The position numbers and the translations under genes are program-made. From contig NC_068935.1 in NCBI RefSeq assembly GCF_023091745.1, positions 62,768,724 to 62,832,723 on the forward strand: a DNA stretch of 64,000 nt. Direction: 5' to 3'. Positions within the stretch are counted from its first letter, which is position 1, and each line of letters opens with the position of its first letter. The notes beneath the pieces are model-generated. The model was not told the DNA's origin. It ran no database searches and saw nothing but the letters and a program-made list of their open reading frames with translations. Shown in pieces: positions 1-12,369 of this stretch. The stretch is from Budorcas taxicolor. Its lineage: Eukaryota > Chordata > Mammalia > Artiodactyla > Bovidae.

Positions 1-3000
1 GGTGAGTCTGTATTTTTATGGAGCCTAAAACAAAGAAAATCGTAAGTTGAAAGCCCCCATTGTGCTGCACGACCTTTTTCCCAGGGCTATTTGGGACATT
101 TTGAAGATACAGACAAAGTACCATGCTATTTCCCAGCTTACCTAGCTAGAAACAAAGGATACACTGAAATTTACTGCCAGATAACACACAGTGCTAAAGG
201 AAAGATTCATGAGTGTTAGAACTGACACTATCACAGGTCTTGTCACCTCTGAGGGACATTTTGTCACTAAAACGTACAGTTAGGAAGCGATCTCCAGTAA
301 GTATTTCAGGCAACATCTCATACAGAGACAGAAGATATATTCCAGAGAACACGCAACATCAAAATGTCATCCCAAGAACACATGACATGCAGAGGCAAAG
401 TATCCTGTCATTTGCAAGCAGCTGAAGTTGCAACAAGCTGCTGTGACATCATGTAAAAAGGCTTTAGCCAGGAGAGGAAAAAAAACAGGCAGAACCAACA
501 GAAACCAAGTACCCTGGGAGATCCTAAGCCATCCTCAGACATACACAAGACTGTTTTTGAGCACTCACTTTTAGGCCTCTGATCAGTAAAATGTTCAATA
601 AACTGAGTTAACAGTGTGATACTTTCTCTTTTGCCTTTGAACACATGTTCAAAGAAGGTCTTCTGCCACTATACTTTTCATCAAGACAACCATCACTTCC
701 CTGTTAAAACCTCAACCGCCTCATATTAGCTAATTGCTGATATCTTGCCGGCCCAAGAGTTGCACTTTTATCTTTAGACTAAAAAAAGCCTAGCATGTAC
801 AACTTAAGAGACTATTCACACAATTACTCATGTAATCAAACTCAGAAGTGCAGCACCAACCAAGTCTTTTACTGCTGGTCTGGAACTACCAGGATGGTAT
901 CTGGAATTACCTATCGAGGTGCAGTGAGGCCTCAGAATTCCCTTAAACAGTCGAGTCATAGAACGCTCTAAAATCTCACAAGTCAAAGTCACAGTATTAC
1001 TCAGGTTTGCTGGGCTTAGTTGCTCTGTCGTGTCCGACTCTTTGCAACCCCATGGACTGTAGCCTCCTGGGCTCTTCTGTCCATGGAGATTCTCCAGTAA
1101 AGAACACTGGAGTGGGTTGCCATGCCCTCCTTCAGGGGATCTTCCCAACCCAGGGATCAAACCCAGGTGTCCCACATTGCAGGCTGATTCTTTACCATCT
1201 GAGCCACCAGGGAAGCCCGTGAATACTGGAGTGGGTAGCCTATCCCTTCTTCAGGGGATCTTCCTGACCCAGGGATCGAACCAGGGTCTCCCGCACTGCA
1301 GGTGGATTCTTTACCAGCTGAGCTATTACTCAGTTAGCTATATAATAAAAATCAAACCGGCACCCTGGCTGGGAGGCCCTAGAAGAGCCACAACTTTTCA
1401 CAGTTGCCTTTTTTTTTTCTTGGTAAATTGCATTTTTATTTGTAAACCGAGGGACCTAAACTAAGGTTCCTTCGAGCTCTGAATTTAAGATCTCTGATAA
1501 CTCACGATTTCGTGGAGAAAAAAAAAGAGCCAGCAAATGAGAGCACTTAGGTGAAGACCCAATAAAGCAGTGAATTGCAGGCCTATATATATGTATATAG
1601 AGTGCCCCCAGCTCTTATGCACTGAAGCCTTTCTAAGGCTTGATCCCAAGAGTCCAGACTTCTGCAGTATAACAAAACAGCTATGCTCAAGACATTCATA
1701 CACCAGCAGAACCAACGTTAACTGTGCCTTGAAGAAGCGAAAAAGGCCAAGGCTTTACTCTAACAGAATGGTCACAGCGCCTCTTAAATATGGGAGTGGC
1801 CATGCCCTGCTCTCACTCTGTTCCCCCCCACACCATACCTACCATCAAAGAGGTAGAACCAAATATTTTAAGCAAAGGCGTACAAAGCAAGCTTTCAACA
1901 GGAAGGGGCTCCATGCCAAAGAAAGGCAGAAGAGACCAGGTAAATGCAGAAGAGCACAACTTTTGTGTCAGTGAGTCCAAGGAAAAGAGACTTTACATCC
2001 ATCCTACCCAAACTGAGGTAAAGGCACAGTGGTGACAATGACAGTTTGACTGGAAGGCACTGGTACAGAAGCACTGAGAACAAGGTCCTCCAACTGGAGC
2101 AGTAATAATGCTCTACCCAAGAAAAAAAGGTTGTCTGCCAGCCACACAAGGCTGGTCTGCGTGCGCATCACCAACAAAGGGTGGGGAAAACAAACAGGTG
2201 TCTGCCACGCTCCCTGGAACCACCAGTCTAGGACTATGTTTTACCCCCTCTGTGCTTGAAACACTAGTTACAGCAAAAGTCAAACCCTTTCTATAATATT
2301 CTTCTCATAGATAACTCGGGCAAGCTGGCCACAAACTGCTCTTAGCCAGTTAAAAGATTTTCACTGATATTCACCTTTACAAAAGATCACGGGTTCCAGG
2401 AGACATCATTTACCATGTAAATAATCCCGGGCAGGTATATTAACAGTGGAAACCGCCCTCCAGGAAGGAACTAACACTTTTCCATCGGCTCTTCTTTATT
2501 CTAGGTTCAAGAAGCAAGGTTCTCATTCCGTCTCCACATGGGGGAAGGGGTATTCAGGAGGAGGATATCATCATATTGGACTCCTCTAGCCAATTCTTCT
2601 GTCAAATTTCACAGCGTGCCTCCCCATCCCACTAGATTCAGCCACAAAGAGGCAGGGCCAGCCGGGAAACAAGGGCTGTGGCTGGAAATCGCAAATAAAA
2701 TGCAAAACAGTACTCGAACCCTCTTGCAACATAAGCAGCGCAAAAGTTGGAGTATGGTTGGACTGCATCGTGCTCTGTCAGGTGAAACAAAGACCTGGGA
2801 TTCTAGGTTGCAAGCATTCCAGGCAAATTTGTAACAACAAAAATGAGTATGGTGTGTACTGGCAAGAAAGCCATAGAGAGTTTCCTCAAGCTGTTAGGAC
2901 ACCATGACTTCAGATGCCACCAGGTACTTTGCAGACAAACTATATTCTGTAGGCTGTGGGATAGGGGTGTGATGGAACAGCTCACTGGAAGGGCACCCGA

Positions 3001-5077
3001 GGCGGCTAACGCACTGCCAATGATGGGAAACAAAATAGAGCCCTTGCCGGTCACATCTGAGGCTCAGATGTACAAACCTTGGAATCTTCGTTAAGTGAGG
3101 CTTGTGTATCTGTGTGTGCAGACAGGAATGCACCTCAGTGATCAGCCCCCTCGCTGACATGCCACGAATGGGTGTTCTGTGGCAACTTATTCAATCAGCT
3201 CTACACCTCTGAGACTGATTGTGCCCTTTAAGGTTCTGATACGTCCGGGTAAAAAATGAAAGCAAATTTTTCCCTAGGTTCCAGGACTAGGATTTAGAAG
3301 TCCTTCAAAGCCCATAAATAAATCTATTTCCCTAAATCCCTAGTGGAAATTCCCCAAAGACCTAAAACTAAAAACCAGATTTAAAAAAAACATAAAGATT
3401 CAGCATATTTCAAAGGACCCAAGAGGTTAATGGCATTCTTAGTTGAAATCGTTCAGATGCAGATGAAAATTCTGACGGTGGAACCCAAATTTCTCCTGGA
3501 TAGCAACTGCCTGTTAATAATGATTTTTGCTACCAAGGCCCGAATATGCTTCATTTTTGTAATGTAACAAAATGCCTAAAATTTGCCAGAGTCCTCAAGT
3601 CTTAAGCCACTCAGCCTCACAGGCCAGTAGGTTCGGTTCTGTGATCACCAACCACCCACAGAATTCTATGCTACCATCTCACAATTTGGGGCACTGATCG
3701 GCACAACAGAGACACAACTCTGAATGGCTTTGCAGCCCGTTCCTGTTCCTGAAAAACGAGAAGCACACATCTGCCTGACCATGAGTCAGGAATATCAATT
3801 TTGTGGTGGAGCCCATTTCGGCTGTGACCAATCCACACCGAACACACTCACAGTAGAAGCGACGGCCACAGAGGTGTATTCCACAGCCAGCCTTCCCCGC
3901 CCTTGGAATCCACACTCAGCAAGGCCATGAACGGTCTCCTCTGTGAAAGCAATCTTTTAAACTCTTCACCATGACCTTAAGTCTTCAGTGCAAAACCACA
4001 AAAAACATTGCCACACCACTAATCAGTCACCTGAGTTTCAGTATGGGTGACTCAGAAGCAAACTAGAAAGAAAATAAACTTTCAGGGACCAAGCGATGGG
4101 CACCCCGGCGATGCGGTGATCTTGAGCCGGGCGCGCTCCGGGACTATGGAAGCCCGTCACAGACTGAGTCCCACTCCACTTATGTAACTGGAAGATCGCC
4201 GGCGAAGCGGGGCGGGCGGGGGGGAAGGATGGGAGGGCGCTCGTATTCTGAGGCCATGCCCCCCCCCCCCCCCGCAAACGCCCTGGGAGCGCGCTCCCAT
4301 CGAAGCGCTACGGGTGCTGCTGGACACCCCGTCCCCTCCCCACGGCTCCTGATGGCAACTATCACCGCCTCTTTCTGATGAGCTCTGGGGCCAAGAACAC
4401 AATGTCTAGTGCCTTTTGTGGGTGGACAATAATTCCCACCTACTTGTTCTTGCTAGATGCGAAAGGAACTCGCTCGCGGCGGGGACGGTGGGGGGGCAGA
4501 AAGTCATGGAATGGGCGAGAAGGAGGGGGAGGCAAAGCTTGGAGATGGGGGCGACTGCCCAGGAGCCCTTGTGGCGCACTCTCCCGACGGGAGAAGAACT
4601 GCGCACGCGCGCCAGTGGGGGGGGGCCGAGTAACGGGAGAGGGGCGCGCGAGGGAGGGAGACGGGAAAGCGCGAGCCAGGGAGAGGCCGGGGGCGCGGGC
4701 GCGCGACGGCGCCGCGGGCCCGAAGCCCCGCGAAGGGCACGACGCGCGCGCAGCCCCGACAGGCGAAGCCCCGGCGACAGGGGCGCCCGCGGGGCCGGGG
4801 GGCCGGGATGCGCGCCGAAGGCGGGAGGGTGGGGGAAAGCAGGCAAAGGCAGCCTGAGGAGGCCGCGCCGAAGACGGTCACCCGCAAGTGCGGGTAACGG
4901 GCCGCCGCGGGGGGGGGTGGGGGTGCCGTCACCAGCGGGAGGGGGAGGGTAGAGAGGAGGGACGCCATCCGCCAGCCGTGTCGCCCGACCCCGCGGGCCC
5001 CTCCCGCGCCACGTCCCGCCCCTACCCCCCGCCCCCCAGCAAGGGTCCCCGCCCGCGGCCGCGGCGGTCCCACTCAC
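1..5077 (-). other. MECP2: MECP2 intron 1, promoter-proximal part
   Basis: This is the sequence downstream (in MECP2 sense) of the e1 exon, running off the left edge. It starts with the donor gtgagt at 5077-5072. I looked on the minus strand for the e2-specific exon 2, whose short leader begins MVAGMLGLR, and did not find it, so it probably lies beyond position 1. The part above about 4.1 kb is CpG-rich; the rest is ordinary AT-moderate sequence with one minus-strand SINE at 1.0-1.3 kb. No other exon is supported here. Confidence 0.8.
1011..1330 (-). mobile_element. Bov-tA SINE, with a second partial head in tandem
   Basis: Read on the minus strand, it has the tRNA-derived head (gggcttccctggtggctcag type) and the Bov-A body ending at about 1011. 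A second 5' head piece is joined at 1220-1330. It lies within MECP2 intron 1 in the same orientation as MECP2. Short reading frames here are SINE-derived and not genes. Confidence 0.85.
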
Positions 5078-5139
5078 AGTCTCTCCTCCTCGCCTCCTCC
5101 TCCTCCTCCGCTCGGCGCGGCAGCGGCGGCGGCGGCCAT
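5078..5139 (-). CDS. MECP2: MECP2 exon 1, e1-isoform start (methyl-CpG binding protein 2)
   Basis: MeCP2 is a nuclear chromatin protein that binds methylated CpG and recruits the NCoR/SMRT corepressors. Only the first 62 coding bases are in the window. The start codon is at 5139-5137 in a good context (gaaaATGG). It encodes M, seven Ala, P-S, six Gly, EEER and the first two bases of a Leu codon. This is the hallmark N terminus of the e1 isoform, the main brain form. The exon ends at coding base 62 followed by gtgagt, the same break as the human exon 1 donor. The next e1 exon (exon 3) and the e2 start exon lie outside. The gene runs leftward, head to head with the distant opsin gene. No break or frameshift is seen. 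Confidence 0.95.
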
Positions 5140-5440
5140 TTTCCGGACGGCTTTTACCACAGCCCTCTCTCTGAGAGGAGGGAGCGCGCGCGCCGCCGAC
5201 GCCGAGACCCCGCACGGCCGACGTCGCGCCCCGCCCTCCCGGCCGGCTTGCGCACAGCTGCACCTGCGCGCCTGCGCCCCGCCCCCGATGCTTGAGCGAG
5301 CTGGCGCGCCATTGGATGTGGTGGCCGGGGTGGGGCGGGGCCTCGGTGGCGACGCCCCCAATTGGCGGGACTCGGTGTCCGTTCCGGCGAGGGAAAAGGG
5401 GGCGGACGCCCCGTCTAGCTGCCGATTGGCTGCCAACGGC
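5140..5440 (-). promoter_or_regulatory. MECP2: MECP2 5' UTR and core promoter with three CCAAT boxes
   Basis: It directly precedes the e1 start codon in MECP2 orientation. Three CCAAT pentamers lie on the MECP2 sense strand (ATTGG on plus) at 5311-5315, 5361-5365 and 5425-5429, 50 and 64 bases apart. They are set in GC boxes (for example ggggcgggg near 5332-5340). No TATA box is visible, as expected for a CpG-island housekeeping-type promoter. NF-Y and Sp1 binding is inferred from the motifs; the transcription start is not resolved and probably lies between about 5200 and 5300. Confidence 0.7.
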
Positions 5441-5600
5441 CGTCATTTGGGGAAAAGAGGCGGCTTGGGCGCCGAGGGGATGGTTTAGTGGGCGGAATTT
5501 GAATATTAAGGATTAATAGGCCTTTGCGGATGCTGGGGCAAGGGAAGGCCTCGGTTCCGGACGCCTGTTTGCGCGACCATCCCGGGCCCTTGACCTGCTG

Positions 5601-6035
5601 TCCGCAAACACACAAAGTACATTGCTATAAGCCTCCCGCAACACCCGCATTTTCTCAGTATCACCACATTCAGTAGAAGCAGCAAAGTTGCCTGACATTG
5701 TTCCAGACAAGGGACCTTGGTTTACGAGGCCTACCGAAGGCATTCTTTCATTTGAGCCTACCGTATGCCACACTCTCGGAGGGGCAGGGAAATAATTGAA
5801 CAACGAATTGTAGCCTTCACCTTCCTGCAACTCTGGTGGGGCAAGAGGGTGCATGGCAAGGCTTGCACGAAACCTGTCATGGTTGGATGAGATGGTTTGG
5901 GGTGAGTGGGAAGAGGGGGCAGTGGAAACACAAAGAAATAAGCGCTCGGCCCGGAAGAGGTGATTTGGGACTTAAGATCCAATAATGCTGGTATAGAAAA
6001 ATATTTAAGAGTATGGAAAAAGTTTTAGCTAGTGA
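5601..6035. other. Intergenic sequence, nothing recognised
   Basis: Low-copy sequence beyond the CpG island. I see no coding signal or known repeat. Confidence 0.5.
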
Positions 6036-6213
6036 GGGCTTCCCTTGTGTCTCAGCTGGTTAATATCCACCTGCAATGCGGGAGACCTGGGTTCCATCCT
6101 GGGGTTGAAAAGATCCCCTGGAGAAGGGAAAGGCTACCCCACTCCAAGTATTCTGGCCTGGATGGGGTCTCAAAGAGTCAGACACGACTGAGTGACTTTC
6201 ATTTCACTTCACT
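6036..6213 (+). mobile_element. Bov-tA SINE
   Basis: Full head (gggcttcccttgtgtctcag) and Bov-A body ending in gactgagtgactttcattt. Plus orientation. Confidence 0.85.
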
Positions 6214-6349
6214 TTAGCTAATGGAGTGTTCAGGATAGTACCGTCTGTCAAGGCGACTTTACTCTGATTCCAGCTATCATCCAATCCATCCGATGCTCTT
6301 TTTGCTACTTCTCCAGTTAAGAAGGAACCGTCTGATTCTGATGATTCCC

Positions 6350-6490
6350 TACCCCACCCCCATTCATTTATTAAATCCCTGTTATGTACCAGGCACTGTT
6401 CCAGGCTCTGGATGCAGAGTACTGAATAAGACACCAAATTAACATTCTTGTAGGGGAAGATTCAGAGTGAACATACAAAAAGTATAAAAT
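6350..6490 (-). repeat. Old L2-type LINE fragment
   Basis: It has the worn sequence typical of L2 3' ends read backwards (tttattaaatccctgttatg, then a caggcactgttccaggc type stretch). Borders are approximate. Confidence 0.4.
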
Positions 6491-6591
6491 AAAATGTCAC
6501 ATAGTGATAAGAATTTGAGGTAGATAAAGCAACAGTGAAAGGGGTGCTATTTAGATGTCCACTGGCTTTTGCTCTCATTTTATTCCCCCAT

Positions 6592-7150
6592 AGGGTTATC
6601 TATGACCAGTGTCTTCTCCTGGCAAAACTCAGTTAGCCTTTGCCCTGCTTCATTTTGTACTCCAAGGCGAAAATTGCCTGTTACTCCATGTATCTCTTGA
6701 CCTACTTTTGCATCCCAATCCCCTATGATGAAAAGGACATCTTTCTCTGATATTAGTTTTAGAAGGTCTTGTAGATCATAGAACAAATTGACTTCAGCTT
6801 CTTCAGCATTAGTGGTTGGGGAACAGACTTGGATTACTGTGATGTTGAGTGGTTTGCCTTGGAAACAAACAGAGATCATTATGTTGTTTTTGAGATTGCA
6901 TTTCTAACTCTTTTGTTGACTGTGAGGGCTGCTCCATTCCTTTTAAGGGATTCTTGCCCACAGTAGTAGATATAATGGTCAACTGAATTAAATTCACCCA
7001 TTCTGGTCCATTTCAGTTCACTGATTCCTAAAATGTTGATATTCACACTTGCCATCTCCTGTTTGACCACATCCAATTTACTTTGATAAATGGACCTAAC
7101 ACTCCAGGTTCTTATGCAATATTCTTCACAGCATTGGATTTTACTTTCGC
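6592..7150 (-). mobile_element. BovB copy 1, inverted 5' (endonuclease) part
   Basis: On the minus strand this encodes broken BovB apurinic-type endonuclease sequence. Recognisable stretches are GISELKWTRMGEF, HYIYYCGQESLKRNG, DVLFIIGDWDAKVG and VQNEAGQRL in two frames. It starts at about 7150 with the BovB leader just upstream of the endonuclease and stops at about 6592. The 3' continuation of the element starts at 7151 on the opposite strand, so this is a 5'-inverted LINE insertion. Confidence 0.85.
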
Positions 7151-9572
7151 TGAAATCAGATTGATTATATTCTTTGCAGCCAAAGATGGAGAAGCTCGAT
7201 ACAGTCAGCAAAAACAAGACCTGGAGCTGACCGTGGCTCAGATCATGAGCTCCTTATTGCAAAATTCAGATTTACCTTGAAAAAAGTAGGGAAAAACAAT
7301 AGGCCATTCAGGTATGATCTAAATTAAATCCCTTATGATTATACAGTGGAAGTGACAAATAGATTCAAGGGATTAGATCTGATGGACAGAGTGCCTGAAA
7401 AACTATGGATGGAGGTTTATAACATTGTATGGAGGCAGTGACCAAAATCATCCCCCCCAAAAAAAATACAAGGCAAAATGGTTGTCTGAGGAGGTCTTAC
7501 AGACAGCTAAGAAAGGAAGAGAAGCAAAAAGCAAAGGAGAAAGGGAAAGATATACCCAACTGAATGCAGAGTTCCAAAGAACAGCAAGGAGAGATAAGAA
7601 AGCCTTCTTAAGTGAATACTGCAATGAAATAGAGGAAAACAATAGAACGAGAAAGACTAGAAATTTCTTCAAGAAAATTGGAGATACAAAAGAACTATTT
7701 CATGCAAAGATGGGCACAATAAAGAACAGAAATGGTAAGGACTTAACAGAAGCAGAAGAGATTAAGAACAAGTGGCAAGAATACACAGAAGAACTGTACA
7801 GAAAAGGTCTGAATGACTCAGATAACCACGATGGTGTGGTCACTCACCTAGAGTCAGACATACTGGAATGTAAAGTCAAGTGGGCCTTAGGAAGCATTAC
7901 TACAAACAAAGCTAGTGGAGGTGATGGAACTCCAGCTGAGCTATTTCAAATCCTAAAAGATGATGCTGTGAAAGTGCTGTACTCAAATTTGGAACACTCA
8001 GCAGTGGCCACAGGACTGGAAAAGGTCAGTTTTCATTCCAATCCCAAAGAAAGGCCATCCCAAAGAATGTTCAAACTACCGCAAAATTGCACTCATTTCA
8101 CATGCTAGCAAGGTAGTGCTCAAAATCCTTCAAGCTGGGCTTGAACAGTACATGAACTGAGAACTTTGAGATGTTCAAGCTAGATTTAGAAAAGGCAGAG
8201 GAACCAGAGATCGAATTGCCAACATCCATTGGATCATGGAAAAAGCAAGAGAATTCCAGAAAAACATCTGCTTCATTGATTACGACAAAGCCTTTGACTG
8301 TGTGGATCACAACAAACTGTGGAAAATTCTTTAAGAGACAGGGATACCAGACTATCTTACCTGCCTCCTGAGAAACCTGTATGCAGGTCAAGGAGCAACA
8401 GTTAGAACTGGACATGTAACAATGGACTGGTTCTAAATTGGGAAAGGAGTACGTCAAGGCTGTATATTGTCACCCTGCTTATTTAACTTATATGCAGAGT
8501 ACATCATGCAAAATGCCATGCTGGATGAGTCACAAGCTGTAATCAAGATTTCGGGGAGAAAGATCAACAACCTCAGATACGCAGATGACACCACCCTAAT
8601 GGCAGAAAGTGAAGAGAAACTAAAGAACTTCTTGATGAGGGTGAAAAAGGAGAGTGAAAAGGTTTGCTTAAAACTCAACATTCAAAAACTAACATCTTGT
8701 CATCCAGTCCCATCACTTCATGGCAAATAGATGGGGAAAAAGTGGAAGCAGTAACAGATTTTATTTTCTTGGGCTCCTAAATCACTGTGGATGGTGACTG
8801 CAGCCATGAAATAAAAAAAAATAGCTTGCTCTTGGAAAGAGGGCTATGACAACCCTGTGCTTGCTAAGTTGCTTCAGTTGTGTCCAACTTTTTGCAAACC
8901 TATGAACTGTAGCCCACCAGGCTCCTTTTTCCATGGGATTCTCCAGGCAAGAATACTGGAGCAGGTTGCCATGCCTCTCTACCCAGGGATTGAACCCATG
9001 TCTCTCATGTCTCCTGCATTAGCAGGTGGTTTCTTAATTCCCAGCACCACCTGGGAAGCCCTATGACAAATCTAGACAGCGTATTAAAAAGCAGAGACAT
9101 CACTTTGCCAACAAAGGTGTAGAGTCAAAGTTATAGGTTTTTCAGTAGGCGTGTATAGATGTGAGAGTTGGACCCTAAAAAAGGCTAAGCGCCAAATAAT
9201 TGATGCTTTGGAACTGTGGTGCTGGAGAATAGTCTTGGGAGTCCCTTGAACTGCAAGGAAATCAAACCAGTCAATCCTAAAGAAATCAACCCTGAATATT
9301 CATTGGAAGGACTGCTGCTGAAGCTGAAGCTCCAATACTTTGGCCACCTGATGCAAAGAACTGACTCATTGGAAAAGACCCTGATGCTGGGAAAGAATCA
9401 AGGCAAAAGGAGAAGAAGGTGGCAAAGGATGAGACGGTTCGATAGCATCACTGACTCAATGGACAAGTGTTTAGCAAACTCTGGGAAATAGTGAAGGACA
9501 GGGGAGCCTGACATGCTGCAGTCCATGGGGTTGCAAAGGGTCAGACACGACTTAGTGACTGAACAACAACAA
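7151..9572 (+). mobile_element. BovB copy 1, reverse-transcriptase part
   Basis: It continues the BovB reading from the end of the endonuclease domain (AEIRLIIFFAAKDGE) through a degenerate reverse transcriptase to the 3' end with an aacaacaacaa tail near 9564-9572. The polymerase motif YADD is still legible at about 8578-8589, followed by TTLMAESEE. The frame is broken many times, so the copy is dead. A SINE is nested at 8853-9060. Confidence 0.9.
8853..9060 (-). mobile_element. Bov-tA SINE nested in BovB copy 1
   Basis: Minus-strand Bov-tA flanked by the direct repeat ctatgacaa at 8844-8852 and 9061-9069. This shows a clean insertion into the older BovB. Confidence 0.9.
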
Positions 9573-9579
9573 TTCCAAT

Positions 9580-11525
9580 CATAAACAGAAAAGAAAGAGT
9601 TCCTTCAAACTTATTTTATGAGACTAATATAATTACTATAACAAACCAATGAAAGGATGACACAAAATATGGAAATGGATGTAAAAATTCTAGACAAACC
9701 AAATCCAGCAGTATATATTGGTATATCCTAACCAAGCTGAGTTTTATTCTAAGATTGCAAGGATGGTTTAAAATTAGAAAATCAGACTTAACAAATTTAA
9801 CACAAGCAAATTATATGACCATGTCAATATATGCAGAAAAAGCCTTTGATAAAATTCAATACCTATTTATGATAAAAAGAAAATTAACAACAACTTAGAG
9901 AACTATGAATAGGAGGGAATTTTCTTAATCTGATCAAAATCATCTACTAAAAAACTTAAAGCAAACATCATGTTAATGGTGTTAATGGGAACAAAGCAAG
10001 AAACAGAAGATCTTTGGTGCAACATCATTCATGTAAAATAAAACACACATCCTTCATCGTCCATTCTCTTTTAAACCTTATCCTTGGAGTTTCACTCTGA
10101 AGAGAAACACCCATTAACCCCAAATGGATCCCCTTGCTGTTAGGATACAGGCATACAGATCCAGCCAGTAACAAGCTGGAAAAGAAATGGGAAAAAAACA
10201 TTCAACTTAGGCCACAAAAATTATAAAACAGTTTGGAATAAACAATAAAACATGCCAAAAAACTATATTAAAAAGTATAAAACTTTACTGAAAAAAAAGA
10301 AGACCTGAAAAAATAGAAACTACCACAGTTCTGGAAAGGAAGAGCTGATGTAATAAAGATGTCAATTCTTCATAAATTAATCTGGAAATTGTTTCCTTGA
10401 GTCAAAATCTAGGCGTTTTTATGGACTTTTAACAAGTTAATTCTAGATCAAGAAGAGGAAGTGTTCAAGACATTTTTGAAACAGAAAACCAATGGTGAGG
10501 GTCTTGCCAAATTCCTTAGTTTGAATAAATGGAACTTAAATGATACAATTTCACTCTTGCCATTGAAAAGTAGAAAAATAAACTGGAGTCTAAAGTATTT
10601 ACTAGTAGAATTTAAAATGGGCCATTTAAAAAAAATGGGACAACTATAAAAATTTTTAAATGCATCCCCTTGAAAATGGGACTATATAAGATAAAAAACA
10701 TGAACAATATAGTATAGATAGCAATTGACAGACAAGCCACAACCTGGAGGATTTTACTGATATGGCAAACAGATTTATTTCTAAAAATCCCTGAACTGAT
10801 AGAAAGCATATATGTTTTTAGAGCAAATCCAAAACGACCACAGAAAATAAGAAAGGTAAAACAGTTCAAAATTTTAGAACTAACATCCCAGATGATACCA
10901 CAAAACATAAAACCACAAATATATCTCAAACACTATGGAACATTTCATAAAGTTGGTTATGAATTAAAGTTTTAAACTCAGTAAATTCCAAAACGTAGAA
11001 ATCATGCAGTTCAGTCTCTGGCAACAATACAATAAAATTAAAACTTAAGAACAAAAGAATGGGCAAAAGTAAAACTAAACCAAAAATGCACTCTCCACTT
11101 GAAAGTTTTAAAATAGGCTTCAAAATAACTCTTTGGTTAAAGAGGAAACATAGAGTAAAATTATAAACTCTTTAGAAATGACCAACAATGAGAGCCTTAC
11201 ATATTAAAACCTATGCTGTGTGGCCAAACTGGTCATCTAGAAAAATTAATTACTATAACTACATTTATTAGAAAGAGGAAAATATAGAGGATGGATGGAG
11301 TTGGAGTTTGCAATTTGCAGATGCAAATTATTATACATGGGATGGCTAAACAACCAGGTCCCACTGTATAGCACAGGGAACTATATTCAATATCCTGTGA
11401 TAAAGCATCATGGAAAAGAATTTCTTTAAGAAAAAGAATGTCTATATGTGTATAACTAAGTCATCTTGCTATACAGCAGACATTAACACAACATTGTAAA
11501 TCAACTATACTTCAATATAAAAAGA
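9580..11525 (+). mobile_element. Degenerate L1 LINE, ORF2 remnant to 3' end
   Basis: AT-rich sequence with L1 ORF2 reverse-transcriptase remnants near 9820-9870 (the AEKAFDKIQ-type motif) and later worn ORF2 sequence. It closes at 11300-11525 with the ruminant L1 3' UTR, including the aacattgtaaatcaactata motif before an A-rich end. It may be more than one fragment. Confidence 0.6.
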
Positions 11526-12369
11526 CAAAGAAACATTTGACTTACTAAAAAGAGGAAAATAGATAAGAAATGAGTTGATTCTGGCACACCATGCTCACAT
11601 TTTTGTGTGCACACCCACATGTACACACACAGGCGATCTCCTTTCTTTATCGTGAGATGCTTACTATGAGAAGAGTATCCAGGAACAAAAAGGTATAAAT
11701 TCATCAGAGTGAAGGGAATGTGGTGAGGATGGGAGGTTATCCTCAAGTGACAGATTTCAACAGTTTTTTGGAGATCAAGATGGGAATTAGTTGATGAGTA
11801 AAACAGGCAGGAAACATTCAGCCTAGAATATTAGACAGAGAGACTATGGAGTAGGTGGGAGCCAGTTGGCCAGATATAACACCAGAGAGCAGGCTCACAA
11901 TCAGCAGGCATGTGGAGGAAGGCAATAGAATTAAATGGGTCTGAACACCTGGGGATTCATTGCAGGCCCCAGTACAGAATGGTTGCATCATTTGAAACCT
12001 CCTCTCCTCTACCAGACAGGTGAGTTAGCAGCTGGAGCAGGCCTGCAGGGAAAATACCGGACGATTCTCTAAAGCAATTGAATGAAACGTCTGTTGAAAA
12101 CTGGGGATTCCAGCAGGCATGTAGGCAACTCTGTTCCTCAACTCCTTGCTTTCCATTGAGGAGTCAAAGCAGGAAAATGGACCTATCCCCCTTAAACCTG
12201 ATTAAATCTCCAAAGCTATCCAGCCCTTCTTTGCTGAATATAAACCAACCAAAAAGCATCATCAGAAATTTGAAGAAAGCCTTCAACGTGAAATAGGTGA
12301 AAAATGAACTTGGAAGAATCCCAGAAAATATGGAGGAAAACATGAGAAATTTTAAAATTTTAATTAGCA
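11526..12369. other. Intergenic, no gene seen
   Basis: AT-rich unique or highly decayed sequence. Short open frames show no recognisable product. Confidence 0.4.

Larger units (their letters stand above)
4080..5600. other. CpG island spanning MECP2 promoter and exon 1
   Basis: A dense run of CG dinucleotides and GC boxes surrounds the MECP2 first exon. It contains a homopolymer of about 15 C at 4259-4273 and purine/G-rich stretches at 4480-4700 and 4800-4960. Very long open frames occur here on both strands (for example 346 codons on the minus strand). They reflect base composition and have no recognisable protein content. Confidence 0.85.

Noticed and set aside
4406..5446. 346-codon minus-strand frame through the MECP2 CpG island
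   Set aside because: It uses a different frame from the MECP2 e1 start; the P/R/G-rich low-complexity content is what stop-poor CpG-island DNA gives by chance.
6036..6213. tRNA gene suggested by the tRNA-like heads of SINEs, here and elsewhere
   Set aside because: The heads are degenerate parts of Bov-tA elements, followed by SINE bodies and flanked by target duplications.
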